This document shows positions 53,664 to 64,000 of a stretch of DNA of 64,000 bases, piece after piece (positions within the stretch are counted from its first letter, which is position 1; the number at the start of each line of letters is the position of its first letter). The stretch comes from Oxyruncus cristatus (Eukaryota; Chordata; Aves; Passeriformes; Cotingidae). Made by a program: the position numbers and the translations under genes. The notes beneath the pieces are model-generated. The model was not told the DNA's origin. It ran no database searches and saw only the letters and a program-made list of their open reading frames with translations. The stretch spans positions 1 to 64,000 of the forward strand of contig VXAY01004333.1 of NCBI GenBank assembly GCA_013399855.1, read 5' to 3'.

Positions 53664-54053
53664 ATCTGTCTGCCAGCAACTACAGAAAATTAATGAATTT
53701 AACTACAAATACCAATGGTCTCTGTCAGTGCACCTGCCCATCACCCCAAGGACATCACAACATGCTGCTGTGCTTTTTTGAAGCCCAGATGGCCTGGTCT
53801 GGTGGAAATATTTCAGGTGGAGATATACAGGTGCAAGCTCTGCCATTTGATTAGAAGGATTAAAAGTAAGATCAGGGTGCACCCAGCTCAAATGCGTGAG
53901 ACAGATATGGCAGGTCGGATTTCGGGTATCCTAAAATGGACCAAAGTGAAAATGAGTCATACAGCACAGGAGATGAAAATAAAGAAAGCAAAAAATAACT
54001 GTCTTGTAGCCTGTGTATCAAATGCCTCAAAATATGAGTCCTCACTCTTGTGA
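53664..54053 (+). pseudogene. Zinc-finger remnant, segment 1
   Basis: Follows the acceptor-like CTGTCTTTTGTAG. Two frames are open in turn, suggesting a frameshift: an early frame (LSASNYRKLMNLTTNTNGLC) and a later one carrying YRCKLCHLIRRIKSKIRVH with CxxC and one correctly spaced His, but no second His, then MRETDMAGRISGILKWTK. Confidence 0.4.
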
Positions 54054-54374
54054 CATGAGCCTGAGCATAATCCTCATGCCTCTCACTCCTGTGAACACCT
54101 TGCTTGGAGAAGCAGCAGCTCATTTGCAGCTTGAGGAACCCTGCAGTGCTGACTTCTCTTCTGTATTCTAAGAGAAAGGATGGAGAAGCCCAGTCTGTAA
54201 GTCTCTCTCATTTTACAGTGTTAGAACCCAGACCTTTGCTGAGGAGATAAAAACCCCTAAAGCTGAACTGAGGTGTCAACATTACAACAAAAATAGCTGC
54301 AAGCTAGATGTGAAGGGTCAGCTTGTTCTGTGGAAGATGCTTGTGCCTTAAAGCTGGGTTCTGAGAGAAGGCAG

Positions 54375-54660
54375 CACTTTTGCAACATGTGCAATAGAGC
54401 ACTAGAACCAAAAAAAGCTGAGCAAATCCATTGAAAGGGTAATGATGTGGATTGTGGTTTTAAATGTGTTTGTTGTCCCATGACCAAGTGGATCTTAATG
54501 GGAAATCATTGAAAAATCACACAAGTGGATAAAAGAAACCTACCAGTGCCTCATCTGTGAAAGTGCTTTTACGTCACAAGATGCCTGGAAAGTGCGCAGA
54601 AACAGCCATCAGAGGAAACCTTGTCCCAGTGCATGGTGTCATCTTCTGAAACTGAGCAGA
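54375..54660 (+). pseudogene. Zinc-finger remnant, segment 2 (three fingers)
   Basis: Two fingers in one frame are each interrupted by TGA directly after a His (54432 and 54510). A third finger in the next frame reads YQCLICESAFTSQDAWKVRR, then NSHQRKP. A linker resembling the usual finger linker sits at the frameshift. Confidence 0.5.
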
Positions 54661-57600
54661 TAAGAGACCTTTGTGTAGCTTGCTTGCCATTATCAGGTTA
54701 TGGTTAGATGTGCACATTGTGATTTTTACCAGTAAGTCAGATTTTGTTTTTCATTCCCATACAGTTGCCTCCTCAGCTGAAAACTTAATCTGTGCAAATA
54801 ACTTTATTTGGTCAATGCAAAATTTATTTCGGAGTTTCAGTGTGAGCTCTAAATGTTACCATCTGAAGCTACTGTAAAACATCTTCATGCTGGTTTCAGC
54901 AAAGAAAATGTAAGAATTTCAAAAATTCTGAAAATATGTTGTAAATATTCACATTTAGATGATGTTCCTTCATTCTGGAAAATCCTGTCTCGTTTTATAT
55001 TTTGGATTCTGAATGTTTCTAGGAGTAGTTGACCATCATATTCCAATTATTTCAATATTATTAGCTTTTTAATGGCTCTAATATTACTGTAAAGGTACCT
55101 CTATCATGGTTTATGCTTTTTTTAGCTTTTTCAAGTTTTGTGACACTGCTAATAGCTAATATTGTCTCCATTTATCAATTGAAGACCTTGACTGAGTAGC
55201 ATAATCTTTCTCTCCTAAATCACAAAAGGACATTATTCCAGTATTCTTGTGCTGTTCACCTTTGCATTAACTACTGATGTTGCTTATTTACTTATTATAC
55301 TTTTTAATATTTTTTCTCTCATTAATTAAATAGTATTTCTTTTACTAATTGCAAGTGTTTTGCCCTCAATAAGGCTATGCAGTTAGTTTGTAGGTAAAAT
55401 CTTGAAAGATCGTGTACAAAGGTAGCCTGGGCATTGTTCTGTTTAACCTTTCAGTGTTGTGGGTGATTGCAGTGATTAATTGATTTTAGCAAGGTTTCCA
55501 TGCCTGCTTCTGTTAATATGAACCAAATTCCTACTTTATGCTTTGAACTACTGATTTGGTTCTGATTGCTCAGTGGGGCCAAGTGAAAAAACAGGTAATT
55601 GTGAAATAAGGTGGTGGCTCATGGGTGTGCTCGGAGTGCATGGAGTTTGTGGCAGTGGTCAGGTAAGAGAACTGACAACGTTAGCAACGTTGGGGAATGT
55701 GGAATGACAGGGCTTCCAGTAATTGTAGCCAGGCCAAGCATTGCATCTGTGTCATGGTAAAGGTTTTGAAGGATTTAGATTGGATTATATGTTACTCAGT
55801 CTAATTTTGATGTCTTCGTTGTCTTTGGCATACACTGGGTTGTTCTGAGGCTTTTTACTGTCTGAAAGGGCCAGAGGTAGAATTCTTATAGTCTTCCTGG
55901 TGAAAACTTGATTGAAAACCCGGTAATTTTTAGAACTAAAAGCAAAACTAGTATTTTATTTGCTTTACAACGCCTTACAGCATCTCCACTTAATTGTGTG
56001 TGACTGAAAGCCAACAACAAGGCTGCAGGCCAGTACAACTTTTTCTCGAAGGGATGAGGAAGGAAAGCACATGGAAAGACAGCTGCAATTCACAGTATTT
56101 CAAAATAGAGATGACTACAACAGTGAAAAGATTCATGAGTGTTTATAAAAATGATGTTTTTTAAGGGAAAGGATATCTGGTTCTTACTAACAAATTATGA
56201 ATTGTCTCTCGAGTGAGTAATTTCATTGCTTTTTGGTGGGACACGTGGGGATCAAAAATCCATCTCCCTAACAACTGCAGTAAGAAAACCTGGGACTAGA
56301 TTTTCCAGGATACTTTTTTGACAATTTCCATTATGTCTGGGGGCAATGAATTTTGAAAATTTTAACTTACCATTCACTGTTATGTTAACATGCAGAAAGT
56401 TTACTTAATTTTAGCTTCCTGGTGAAAAATCTAATAGGTTAAATAATAATTTTTAAGTTCTCGGTAGTAGTATTGGATTTTAAATATTTCATATTTGTTC
56501 TGATTATTGTTTACATTTTTGTGATAAATGTGAGCAAAGGAAGCCTTTCTAAATATTTATTTAACACTGCTAATTTCTATAAATTTTTGAAGTGGAGAAG
56601 AAACATTAAAGAAACTAAGAAACTTTCAACTTGCTAATGGTTTTCAGGTGTTTCATTCCATTAAAGGAAGCTTCCATTGAAGGAAAAATGTGTAAAATGA
56701 TAAGGAACTGTCCTTTGCTGATTTGTTGTGCTTGTAGAGCTAATACAATGGGTATGAGAACCTTCCTGCTTGCTATGGGGATAGTTTTTGAAACAAGTTT
56801 TAAATGTCACTTCGCCCTTGTGTCAGCTTGTGTTTAACCTAGTGTCAAGTTTCAGCTGTAATTTTTAACGTTATTTGGTACAATATACTTGTTGTAGCTT
56901 TTGACTCATGTGAAAGCCTAAGTGGTTACTGGGAAAAAATGTACAAATTGCTAAAATACTGAAGTTTCTTCTTAATTTCTTACTTGGGACAAAATTATCA
57001 ATTTGTCAGTCTGGGAGATTCTTGTATGAGATTATGTGATGTTATTTGGTTTTCACTTTTTTAAATTAAAACAGTTGTTGATAGTTGTGTAGGCTGTATG
57101 GTGACAGTCTTCTGTCTCCATCAGGGATAGAGGCAAAAGACTGGAAAGATTATTCATGCTGCCTGTCATAACTTTGGGCCTTTAAATCTTAAAAAAGAGA
57201 CCAGAAGTTGCTACAAAAGTTGAGTGATTTTTATATTAAAACCTTTACAGGAAACAATTACAAATCCCTCTTCCATTTCCCATTAAACTGAAATCCTCTA
57301 TGCAAAACCTGCAACCTCCAACCAGTAGTTTCTCCAGACCAAACTCAGACTGCTAGCAAATGTGCTTAGAAGAAAATGGACATGTAAAGTACATTGTGTA
57401 TGCCACTAAAAATAATCCTTTGAAGCCTGGGTATTTTGATGTTTCCTAAGTATCTGTTCCTTCAGTATTTTTCATACGCTCTATAATTCACATCAAAATC
57501 ACTGCAGGGATATATTTTGCTAACTCATTTTAAATTGTGGTTTGAAATCTTTGAGAGCTCCTTGTTACCGTGTTTTGGTTTGGTTTTTTGTTCGGTTTTG

Positions 57601-57879
57601 ACATTGGGAGTGCATTAAGCATTCGTAGAGCTCAGCTAACCTCAGATTTGCTGCCAGAGGCCCCACGGTCAAATTATGTCTTCATAATCAATAATTGCTC
57701 TTTATTCTGAAATACTGTACATCTCAGCTAAAGTCGGCCTGATATTAATAAGCACAAAATACTTTTAAACTACACAGGAGTTAAGTTTGAATATTTATGT
57801 TAATAAGTGTTTAACGTGGATAAATGTTTTTCTTCTATTTTAAATTGATGTATTTACTCTGATTTTAACCTGTTGTGAC
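54661..57879. other. AT-rich, no feature recognised
   Basis: Between zinc-finger segments 2 and 3; would be an intron of the decayed gene. No repeat family or exon could be supported. Confidence 0.5.
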
Positions 57880-57975
57880 AAACTGTGGCCTTTAATACAG
57901 CCAAGGAATTGATCAAGGTCTGCAAACATCTGAGGAACCATGGTTACATTTTCAAACTGTACCGATGTACTGAAT
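57880..57975 (+). pseudogene. Zinc-finger remnant, segment 3
   Basis: Reads AFNTAKELIKVCKHLRNHGY, then IFKLYRCTECKM and TGA. The first part matches the back half of a finger (F, L, H, H spacing) and the second the CxxC of the next. Confidence 0.4.
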
Positions 57976-60134
57976 GCAAGATGTGAGAGACAATTTTTGC
58001 AATTATTTTCCCTTTTTCTCCAGTGCTAATTATTTGCTTAATGCAAGTGTACGTACAAGTGAATTTGTTTTAATTGGTGGAAGAAGGCTTTAAAACTTGT
58101 TAAGGTAGATTAGAACTGTGTTTTCAATGGCAGGAGGGAAGGACTAGGAACTATTTACAGTTTGCTCGAAGGCACTAAACAAAGCAGTCAGTGGTGGTGG
58201 GATGTGGCACCTGCACTGAACTAGCAACTAAGCAGCTAAGTAGGTAGAGGAGAAAAGAAGGCAACAACACTCAGTGCAGGGAATCTGGAAGCTGGACATG
58301 ACGAGATGCTTGGATTTTTGATAGTTTTTATGTTGATTTGAGTTTCTGATGGGCTTATTTGGGCAATTGATAATTGCTTGGTTGCATACCTGGTTGTCTG
58401 TTAGTTTAAAAGGAAATTCTTCCTTGTATGTTAGCAGCGACAAGTTTATCTTCCTTACCAGTCTTGCTTCATCTTACTCAGTGACAGCTTTATTTGCATC
58501 TGCATGGAGGCAGATATCCTTTCTTCATACAAGGAAGACTCTATCCCGTCACACTTTTATTGTTTGTTGTGTTGTCAGATTGGGGGTGAGGATACTGTAC
58601 TGCTTAACATGTCAAAGCTGAAGAATGCTTCGTGTCTGAAGTTTTTCTGGATTTAGCTTTGTGTCAATGTGACTGGAATAACACCAGAATTGTAATACTC
58701 TTAGTGATGACCAGGTTCAATATTCAATTTAGATCTGTTTTGACCCAAGAGTTTAGTCTCTTTCTGATTCCTTTTTGGACATTTAACAGTGTCAAAAGTG
58801 GATGTTGCAGTTCATGCTGTTATCGGTTTCAATTCCTCATATCTTGACCTACAAAAAAAGACCTAGGCTTGTGGAACAGAGCTATGTGAAGAGACTTGTC
58901 CCCACGTCTCTGATTTCGGCCTGCCGTCTTCAGTTAATCTCATTAAGTGAAGCAAGGTGAATCTTATGGGGAACGGTATAGTAAACCTATCAATCAATAT
59001 ATATTAACTTCAGTTTCATCAAATGAGCAATTCTTATGGCTAACTTCCTCACTTCTTAAATCCTAAAGCAACTTTCAAAGAACTCCATCCTCCAAGAGAC
59101 AAAGCTAGATAAACAAAAGTGGAGCAGGGGTGAACTGTGCATTCTTACACCATCAACGTTTGATTTTCTAAGTTATCTTCAATAGTGGTAGAGGCTGTAC
59201 ATCTCTAGCAGCAGTTCTTCATGCTGATATATATATACCCTCCCCAATATTTTGTTGAAGATGACCCCTTTCACTGAAATCAGTAATGAATCTATGATGT
59301 ACCTAGGTCTCTCATTTCTATATTTTAACTGCACACTTTGTATTTAGAGTTATGAAACCACACAGCATTTTTTTTTTTACTCTAGATGAATCTGGTGTGT
59401 TACCAGTGTTGTTTTTTGTTTAAAAGATAACTGTTTTCACTTGTTCTTCTGTCTTGCTTTTTTGTTTGTTTGTTTAAGCTGTTTTGACTGAAATGTCTCA
59501 CTATGTTCTTTGCCTACAACTAATAGTTTTCCTTTAAAAACAAATCAACCAAAATGATTCAGCCAATTTTCTAGAATGCATATGGAGAAAACCTTCTGTT
59601 CATAATGTTTTCAAGTGGAAACCGTGGGGCTGTGGGTACCTTTTATTTAAAAAGCCCTAATAGTCTGTGGCTTGCAGGAAATTTATAAGGATTTTTCAGA
59701 TGGTGTCTTCTATTAGAATAGATGAAAGGCCACATTCCTGATGCAAAAATCTGTTGAGATTTGGCCTCTTCAGAGTCTCTGAAAAAAGCAGTGAACAAAG
59801 ATGATACCTTACTGTAGGAAGCTAGGTGTGACAGACTGTTTTAGGGAGGAGAGGACAGGATCTGAGAAATCTTGCCAGTTTTCTTTGGTACCTGCTTTGC
59901 AAAGATTTTTAATTCTTTTGTAGACAGCATATATAAAAAAAATTGAGTACTGAAGACTGGTGGAGCTGGAAAACCTGTGAGAAGTTGCTAGAGGAAAAGA
60001 CTGAAATGAGGAGATGAACCTAAGCAGAATTTGGCGTGTTAGGAAAACTGCTACTGGGACAGGGAAAAGTGGGCAATGAGTAAAATAATGGGAAGTCTCA
60101 GAAAATGAGAATAACTTGGGCAACAGTTTGATAT
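57976..60134. other. AT-rich, no feature recognised
   Basis: Between zinc-finger segments 3 and 4. Short open frames only, no motif. Confidence 0.5.
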
Positions 60135-60270
60135 GAAGTGGACAGAAAGGATTTCGTCTCGGACATGAGAACCAGCATTAAAATAAGAGGCTACACAATC
60201 ACTTCTGTTTACTATTGCTGCCAGTATTCAAATGACAATCAGCTCAAGAATCAGAAGTTTCTGCCATATA
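60135..60270 (+). pseudogene. Zinc-finger remnant, segment 4
   Basis: One open frame reads DFVSDMRTSIKIRGYTITSV, then YYCCQYSNDNQLKNQKF. The spacing fits two adjacent fingers in which expected histidines are Ser, Gly or Gln and one Cys pair is collapsed. Confidence 0.4.
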
Positions 60271-60864
60271 CATATGATTCCCTTTTGTGAAATCTGGAAT
60301 TTATGTTTTAACTTCTTAGGTATTTTGATTCAAAAAATAAAGCCTAAAACTTGTTAAACATCAAAAAGAAAACAAAACAAAAAGTTAAGAAAACTCTTGA
60401 TACAAAGCCAAGCACTCATCTGAATGGGTGGGTACACTTGAAAAATCTTCAGTTGCCCAGCTTGACTGTATATAAATTTCTGCCTCCAGTGATCCTTTTG
60501 AAATTCAGTGTGTAGAATGGGTAGTGCTTCATTTTTATTCTCTAGAGAACAGAGTAGATACACAAAAAAAAATGAAATTAAGGTTACCAAGGCAACTTTA
60601 GTTTTGGCGATTCCTGCTTTTTATTCTTGGCTTAGCAATCTCAGTGGGTTGGGATTTTATTTGAGTTTTTTTAAGATAGGTTGTATTTTGTGTTGTGGGA
60701 GGTATGTTGTGAGTGTATCTTAACATACTAAAATAAATTACCAAAAATGGTATCTTCTTCAGCAGCTGCTGTATGTTCTGAGTTACTAGGCTGTACATTG
60801 CTGTACACCATGTATGTCTCATACAGTACATGGCTATGTAAAAGTTCATCTATTTCTTCCTTAG

Positions 60865-60992
60865 GTCCTGTGACATGTAGACCCTTTAGATCACTGGCTT
60901 CAGCTCCATCACAGTATCCTTACATGTGTTGGTGGTGCCTTGACCACTGAACCACGCTGGAGAAACTGGTGTACACTGAACTGGAAGGCCAG
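60865..60992 (+). pseudogene. Zinc-finger remnant, segment 5, with intact splice sites
   Basis: A 128-nt block with a strong acceptor (TATTTCTTCCTTAG) and a perfect donor (CAG/GTAAGT). One frame reads SQYPYMCWWCLDH, TGA, TTLEKLVYTELEGQ, a finger with CxxC but with a stop in its middle. Confidence 0.45.
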
Positions 60993-61378
60993 GTAAGTAT
61001 TTGTTTATTCATAATGCTGTCTTCTATAGAGCATATGAAAAAAATCCATAAGATTTTGAATAATTCTTTAATCTGTAAATGGTCACATAATTGGCGATTT
61101 TCCAATTTATCCTTCCTTTTCTCTCAGTCACTAGAGACTCCATAATCCAGCAGTTCTTGTAATCTACTTGCTGTGTCATCACATTAAAAAGAACTGGCAA
61201 TTTAATAAATAAGGCTTGATGACACTGAGTGAGGAAAAGAAGTTCTTTATTTTTTTCCTTCTGTAAATAACAGTGTGCTGAAATGTCTCACATTACCAAG
61301 TTCTGGTTTCTACAAATCATCTTCAGAGTTGGTACAACTGTTTGGAGATTGATTTATTTATATAAATAAATATAAACA

Positions 61379-61557
61379 ACTGCCCAGGGAAGTGGTGGAT
61401 TCACCATCCCTGGAGGTTTTTAAGATGAGGCTGGACGTGGCACTTAGTGCCATAGTCTAGTAACTGCGGTGGTGTTGGGTCAAGGGTTGGACTTGATGAT
61501 ATCAGAGGTCCTTTCCAACCCATCTGATTCTATGATTCTGTGATTCTATGATATAAC
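61379..61557 (+). mobile_element. CR1 LINE 3' end, well preserved
   Basis: Reads TGCCCAGGGAAGTGGTGGAT, then ATCCCTGGAGGTTTTTAAGA, then GGTTGGACTTGATGATATCA and a terminal octamer array (ATTCTATGATTCTGTGATTC). Least diverged CR1 of the window and 5'-truncated. Confidence 0.95.
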
Positions 61558-64000
61558 AATTAACATCAGATTTTGTATCTTGTTTATAAGATGGGAGGGG
61601 AGACAAAGAGAATGTTGGGTGGTACTTTGCTACTTTGTTGCTAATAGAAAAGCAGTAATATACACACTCTGTCAAGTTAAATGATTCTGTACCAAATAAT
61701 GCTGTGGATTAAAGTATTTCACTTACTCTGAAGCAAACACTGGCTATCTTCTCAATCATATAATGGGTTTTTTTTGACCCTAGTTTTATAAAGTATATGT
61801 GCAGCACTGTGTTTCTTAAGCTTATATTTTAGGTTGAAAATGGCTGACATTTCACTGATGTTTGTATTAGTCTTAACAGTGTAATGAGAATTATATGCTA
61901 TTTTAACAACATTTGGATATTCATAACATAAATCAATTCCTTGCAATATAATAGCTGTATTATGTGAAAAGGTTGTCTGTTTTTTATCTACATTTATAGG
62001 GATCATTAGAAGTTTTGCTGTGGAAACTTAGAAAAGACAACTACTTAAAATGTGTGTTGTTGGATTAAACTTCTGGATCATAAATACATCGTAATCTGGT
62101 AAACCAAATGGATTCAGGTCAAATGAGATACTTGAAAATCATGTTTCTCCTTCCTGCATTGTCACTTTCAAAAGGAAAGGGGTATTTATTGCCATGGCAA
62201 GTGTGTCAAACACGGTAGTGACTTTCCAAATGCTGTCATTTTTATGATTATAATTTGTGCTTACCTAATTTTGGTTTTATCTTTTGTTGAGCTAAGCAGA
62301 ACTTCAGCAATTTTATAATGCAAGTGTGCATCCAATAATGACAACCTGTACTTCCTAGGGGTGTGTAAATGGCAGTTAAACATTTCTCTAAGTCACTTGC
62401 CTATTCATTGTATTTGCAATATATGCAAAAATAAAATAGAGCAGTTCTTTCCTCAAAATTACGTATATTTAACTTGTATCTAACTTAGTCCTAAAGGGTA
62501 AAAACCAACCAAACAACACACGGAAATGAACAAAAGACAACACCCCAAAATGGCTTTTTTTGAGAAGCTCTGTTTTATGTGTGTTTCACAAACATAATAC
62601 AGAATGAGGAGCAAGGTTTATTTTCTCCACAACTTTGTCTTTCACCTGAAAGTATAATAGCTGAGATTTTTAAGTCTTTCCATCACTGATGGCATTATAA
62701 AATATTGGTTGATAGTGTATTTTGAGTTTCTTTTTTAATTAGTTTATGTCATTTATTTGTTAATTGGCAATCCAGAGAAGAGTTGAAGTAGCATATGGAA
62801 AATCACAGACCTTCTACATCAGTTTTGTCTTCATTTTGGGATCGTGTATTCAAAACCAGACATAGATGAGTGGACATCACAAACAAATCCATCATAAAAA
62901 AACAAACCCAGAAATGAAAGAGAGGGACAGAAGAAAGAAGCCTGAAAATAACCCCGTGTGCTCCAACATAAAAGCAGTTAGAAAGAAGGATTCAAGTTAA
63001 TTTAAATGCAATACCTACAAAAGGTACAACCTCTATTACAGCAAAGCTTGCTATTTTGTTCCTTCATTGCACAACTTTTGATAGTCTGGCACATTTATTT
63101 GTTTGCTTATTTACTTAGTTATTTTTATAAGAAAGTTAGCAATGGATAGCCTGAACAAAAATAAGGTTCCTTATTCGAGTAGCTGACTTCTACTTGGTTT
63201 ATGATAGTACCAGGCTTTTGAATAAATTAAGCAGGCACTGATCAAAAGGTGCTGCTAAAAGTTTTCTATTACGTTTTGTTACAAGAAATAACAAAGTGGA
63301 GTCACTGAGATAGGCTCTTGGAAGAGCCAAGAGAGGTGCTGTGAGACTTCTTGGAATTCTACAAGTTGAAAAAAGTCTACAAGGTGAAAAAACCAGTTTC
63401 CTTTGTAGTCAAGGCTGCATTTTTAAGAGGCGTATTTACTGAACACCCATTTTATCAGTTAGTGTAAAATTCTACTTATCTGCAGTTGTAAGAGTTAACA
63501 CCAACACTTTGCCTGATCTCAAGTGCATCCTTTCTTCCAAGGAGAAGTTGAGAAGGCATTTGATGCTTTTCTATTATTCAGAAAAGCTATCTCTTCTTTT
63601 TTTTTTTTTTTTAATGAAGAAATAGTAATCTCTGGTAGCCACCTGTCCACGAGTTGACATTACAAAGTATTCTGATAACTTTCCTAATCTTTAGATAGAG
63701 AAGTTTGTGTACATCTGTTTCTCTAGGTTTCTTCTAAGTATGTAAATTTGGTTTCGTGCATGTTCTTTTTGTTAATGGCCATACATTATTAGAAAACATT
63801 TTCACAATAGTTTAACTACAGAAATCATTTCTGACTTCTACAGTTGTGTATTATAAATTAATTCAAATTGTCAAACTTTTTTCCCCAAATAGCTTCTTTA
63901 TCCCACTGTTTTCTAGGGCTGAAGCATTTATCTATGCTGAATCTGGATTTCCTGGTTTGATGTTGTTATTGCTCACGTGAAAAGAAATAAGCACGTGTTT
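61558..64000. other. AT-rich, no feature recognised
   Basis: No exon, repeat family or RNA gene could be supported to the right edge. A poly-T tract of about 17 bases lies near 63597. Confidence 0.5.

Larger units (their letters stand above)
53664..60992 (+). pseudogene. Decayed multi-exon C2H2 zinc-finger gene
   Basis: Five separate plus-strand segments carry C2H2 finger signatures in the same orientation. Around 53826: YRCKLCHLIRRIKSKIRVH. At 54375-54620: HFCNMCNRALEPKKAEQIH, then GFKCVCCPMTKWILMGNH, then after a frameshift YQCLICESAFTSQDAWKVRR. Around 57880-57972: AFNTAKELIKVCKHLRNHG and YRCTECKM. At 60135-60270: DFVSDMRTSIKIRG and VYYCCQYSNDNQLKNQKF. At 60865-60992: YPYMCWWCLDH, stop, TLEKLVYTELEG. 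Fingers lack second histidines, and TGA stops interrupt them at 54432, 54510 and 60948. Spacing of kilobases between segments with splice-like borders (acceptors before 53664 and 60865, donor after 60992) suggests former exons, not a processed copy. The parent gene was not identified. Any one segment alone would be weak; the case rests on five in one strand and order. Confidence 0.5.

Overview
The window looks like nuclear DNA of a bird. It holds two vertebrate housekeeping genes with ordinary GT-AG introns, several 3' ends of CR1 retrotransposons (the dominant avian LINE), and remnants of an MROH-like gene, a family that is strongly expanded in birds. The species cannot be read from the sequence. 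Two single N bases (52431 and 52759) lie in the most GC-rich part.

Layout. (1) 1-2.5 kb, minus strand: exons of a maestro heat-like repeat (MROH) family gene, in order and mostly in phase, but with a frameshift and a stop in the last visible exon, so probably a pseudogene. (2) 2.5-8.3 kb: non-coding, with a CpG-rich block at 4.2-4.67 kb (probable ECI2 promoter) and a CR1 fragment at 7.6-8.1 kb. (3) 8.4-20.9 kb, plus strand: ECI2, nine coding exons, an acyl-CoA-binding domain fused to an enoyl-CoA isomerase domain and ending in the peroxisomal signal SKL. (4) 20.9-31.6 kb: the interval between two convergent genes, partly PRPF4B 3'UTR. (5) 31.6-49.0 kb, minus strand: PRPF4B, fourteen coding exons encoding 992 residues of the pre-mRNA splicing kinase, followed by a CpG island at 51.8-52.95 kb where its short first exon should lie. 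(6) 53.7-61.0 kb, plus strand: scattered, broken C2H2 zinc-finger segments that I read as the remains of a multi-exon zinc-finger gene. (7) 61-64 kb: AT-rich, with one young CR1 end.

The two intact genes do unrelated jobs. ECI2 shifts double bonds during oxidation of unsaturated fatty acids; PRPF4B phosphorylates spliceosome components. Their tail-to-tail order matches the mammalian ECI2-PRPF4B block as I recall it, but the two small genes that lie between them in mammals (FAM217A and C6orf201) are not recognisable here. The most unusual content is the decayed zinc-finger locus, divergent from PRPF4B across its CpG island. No tRNA, rRNA, CRISPR array or bacterial-type feature was seen.
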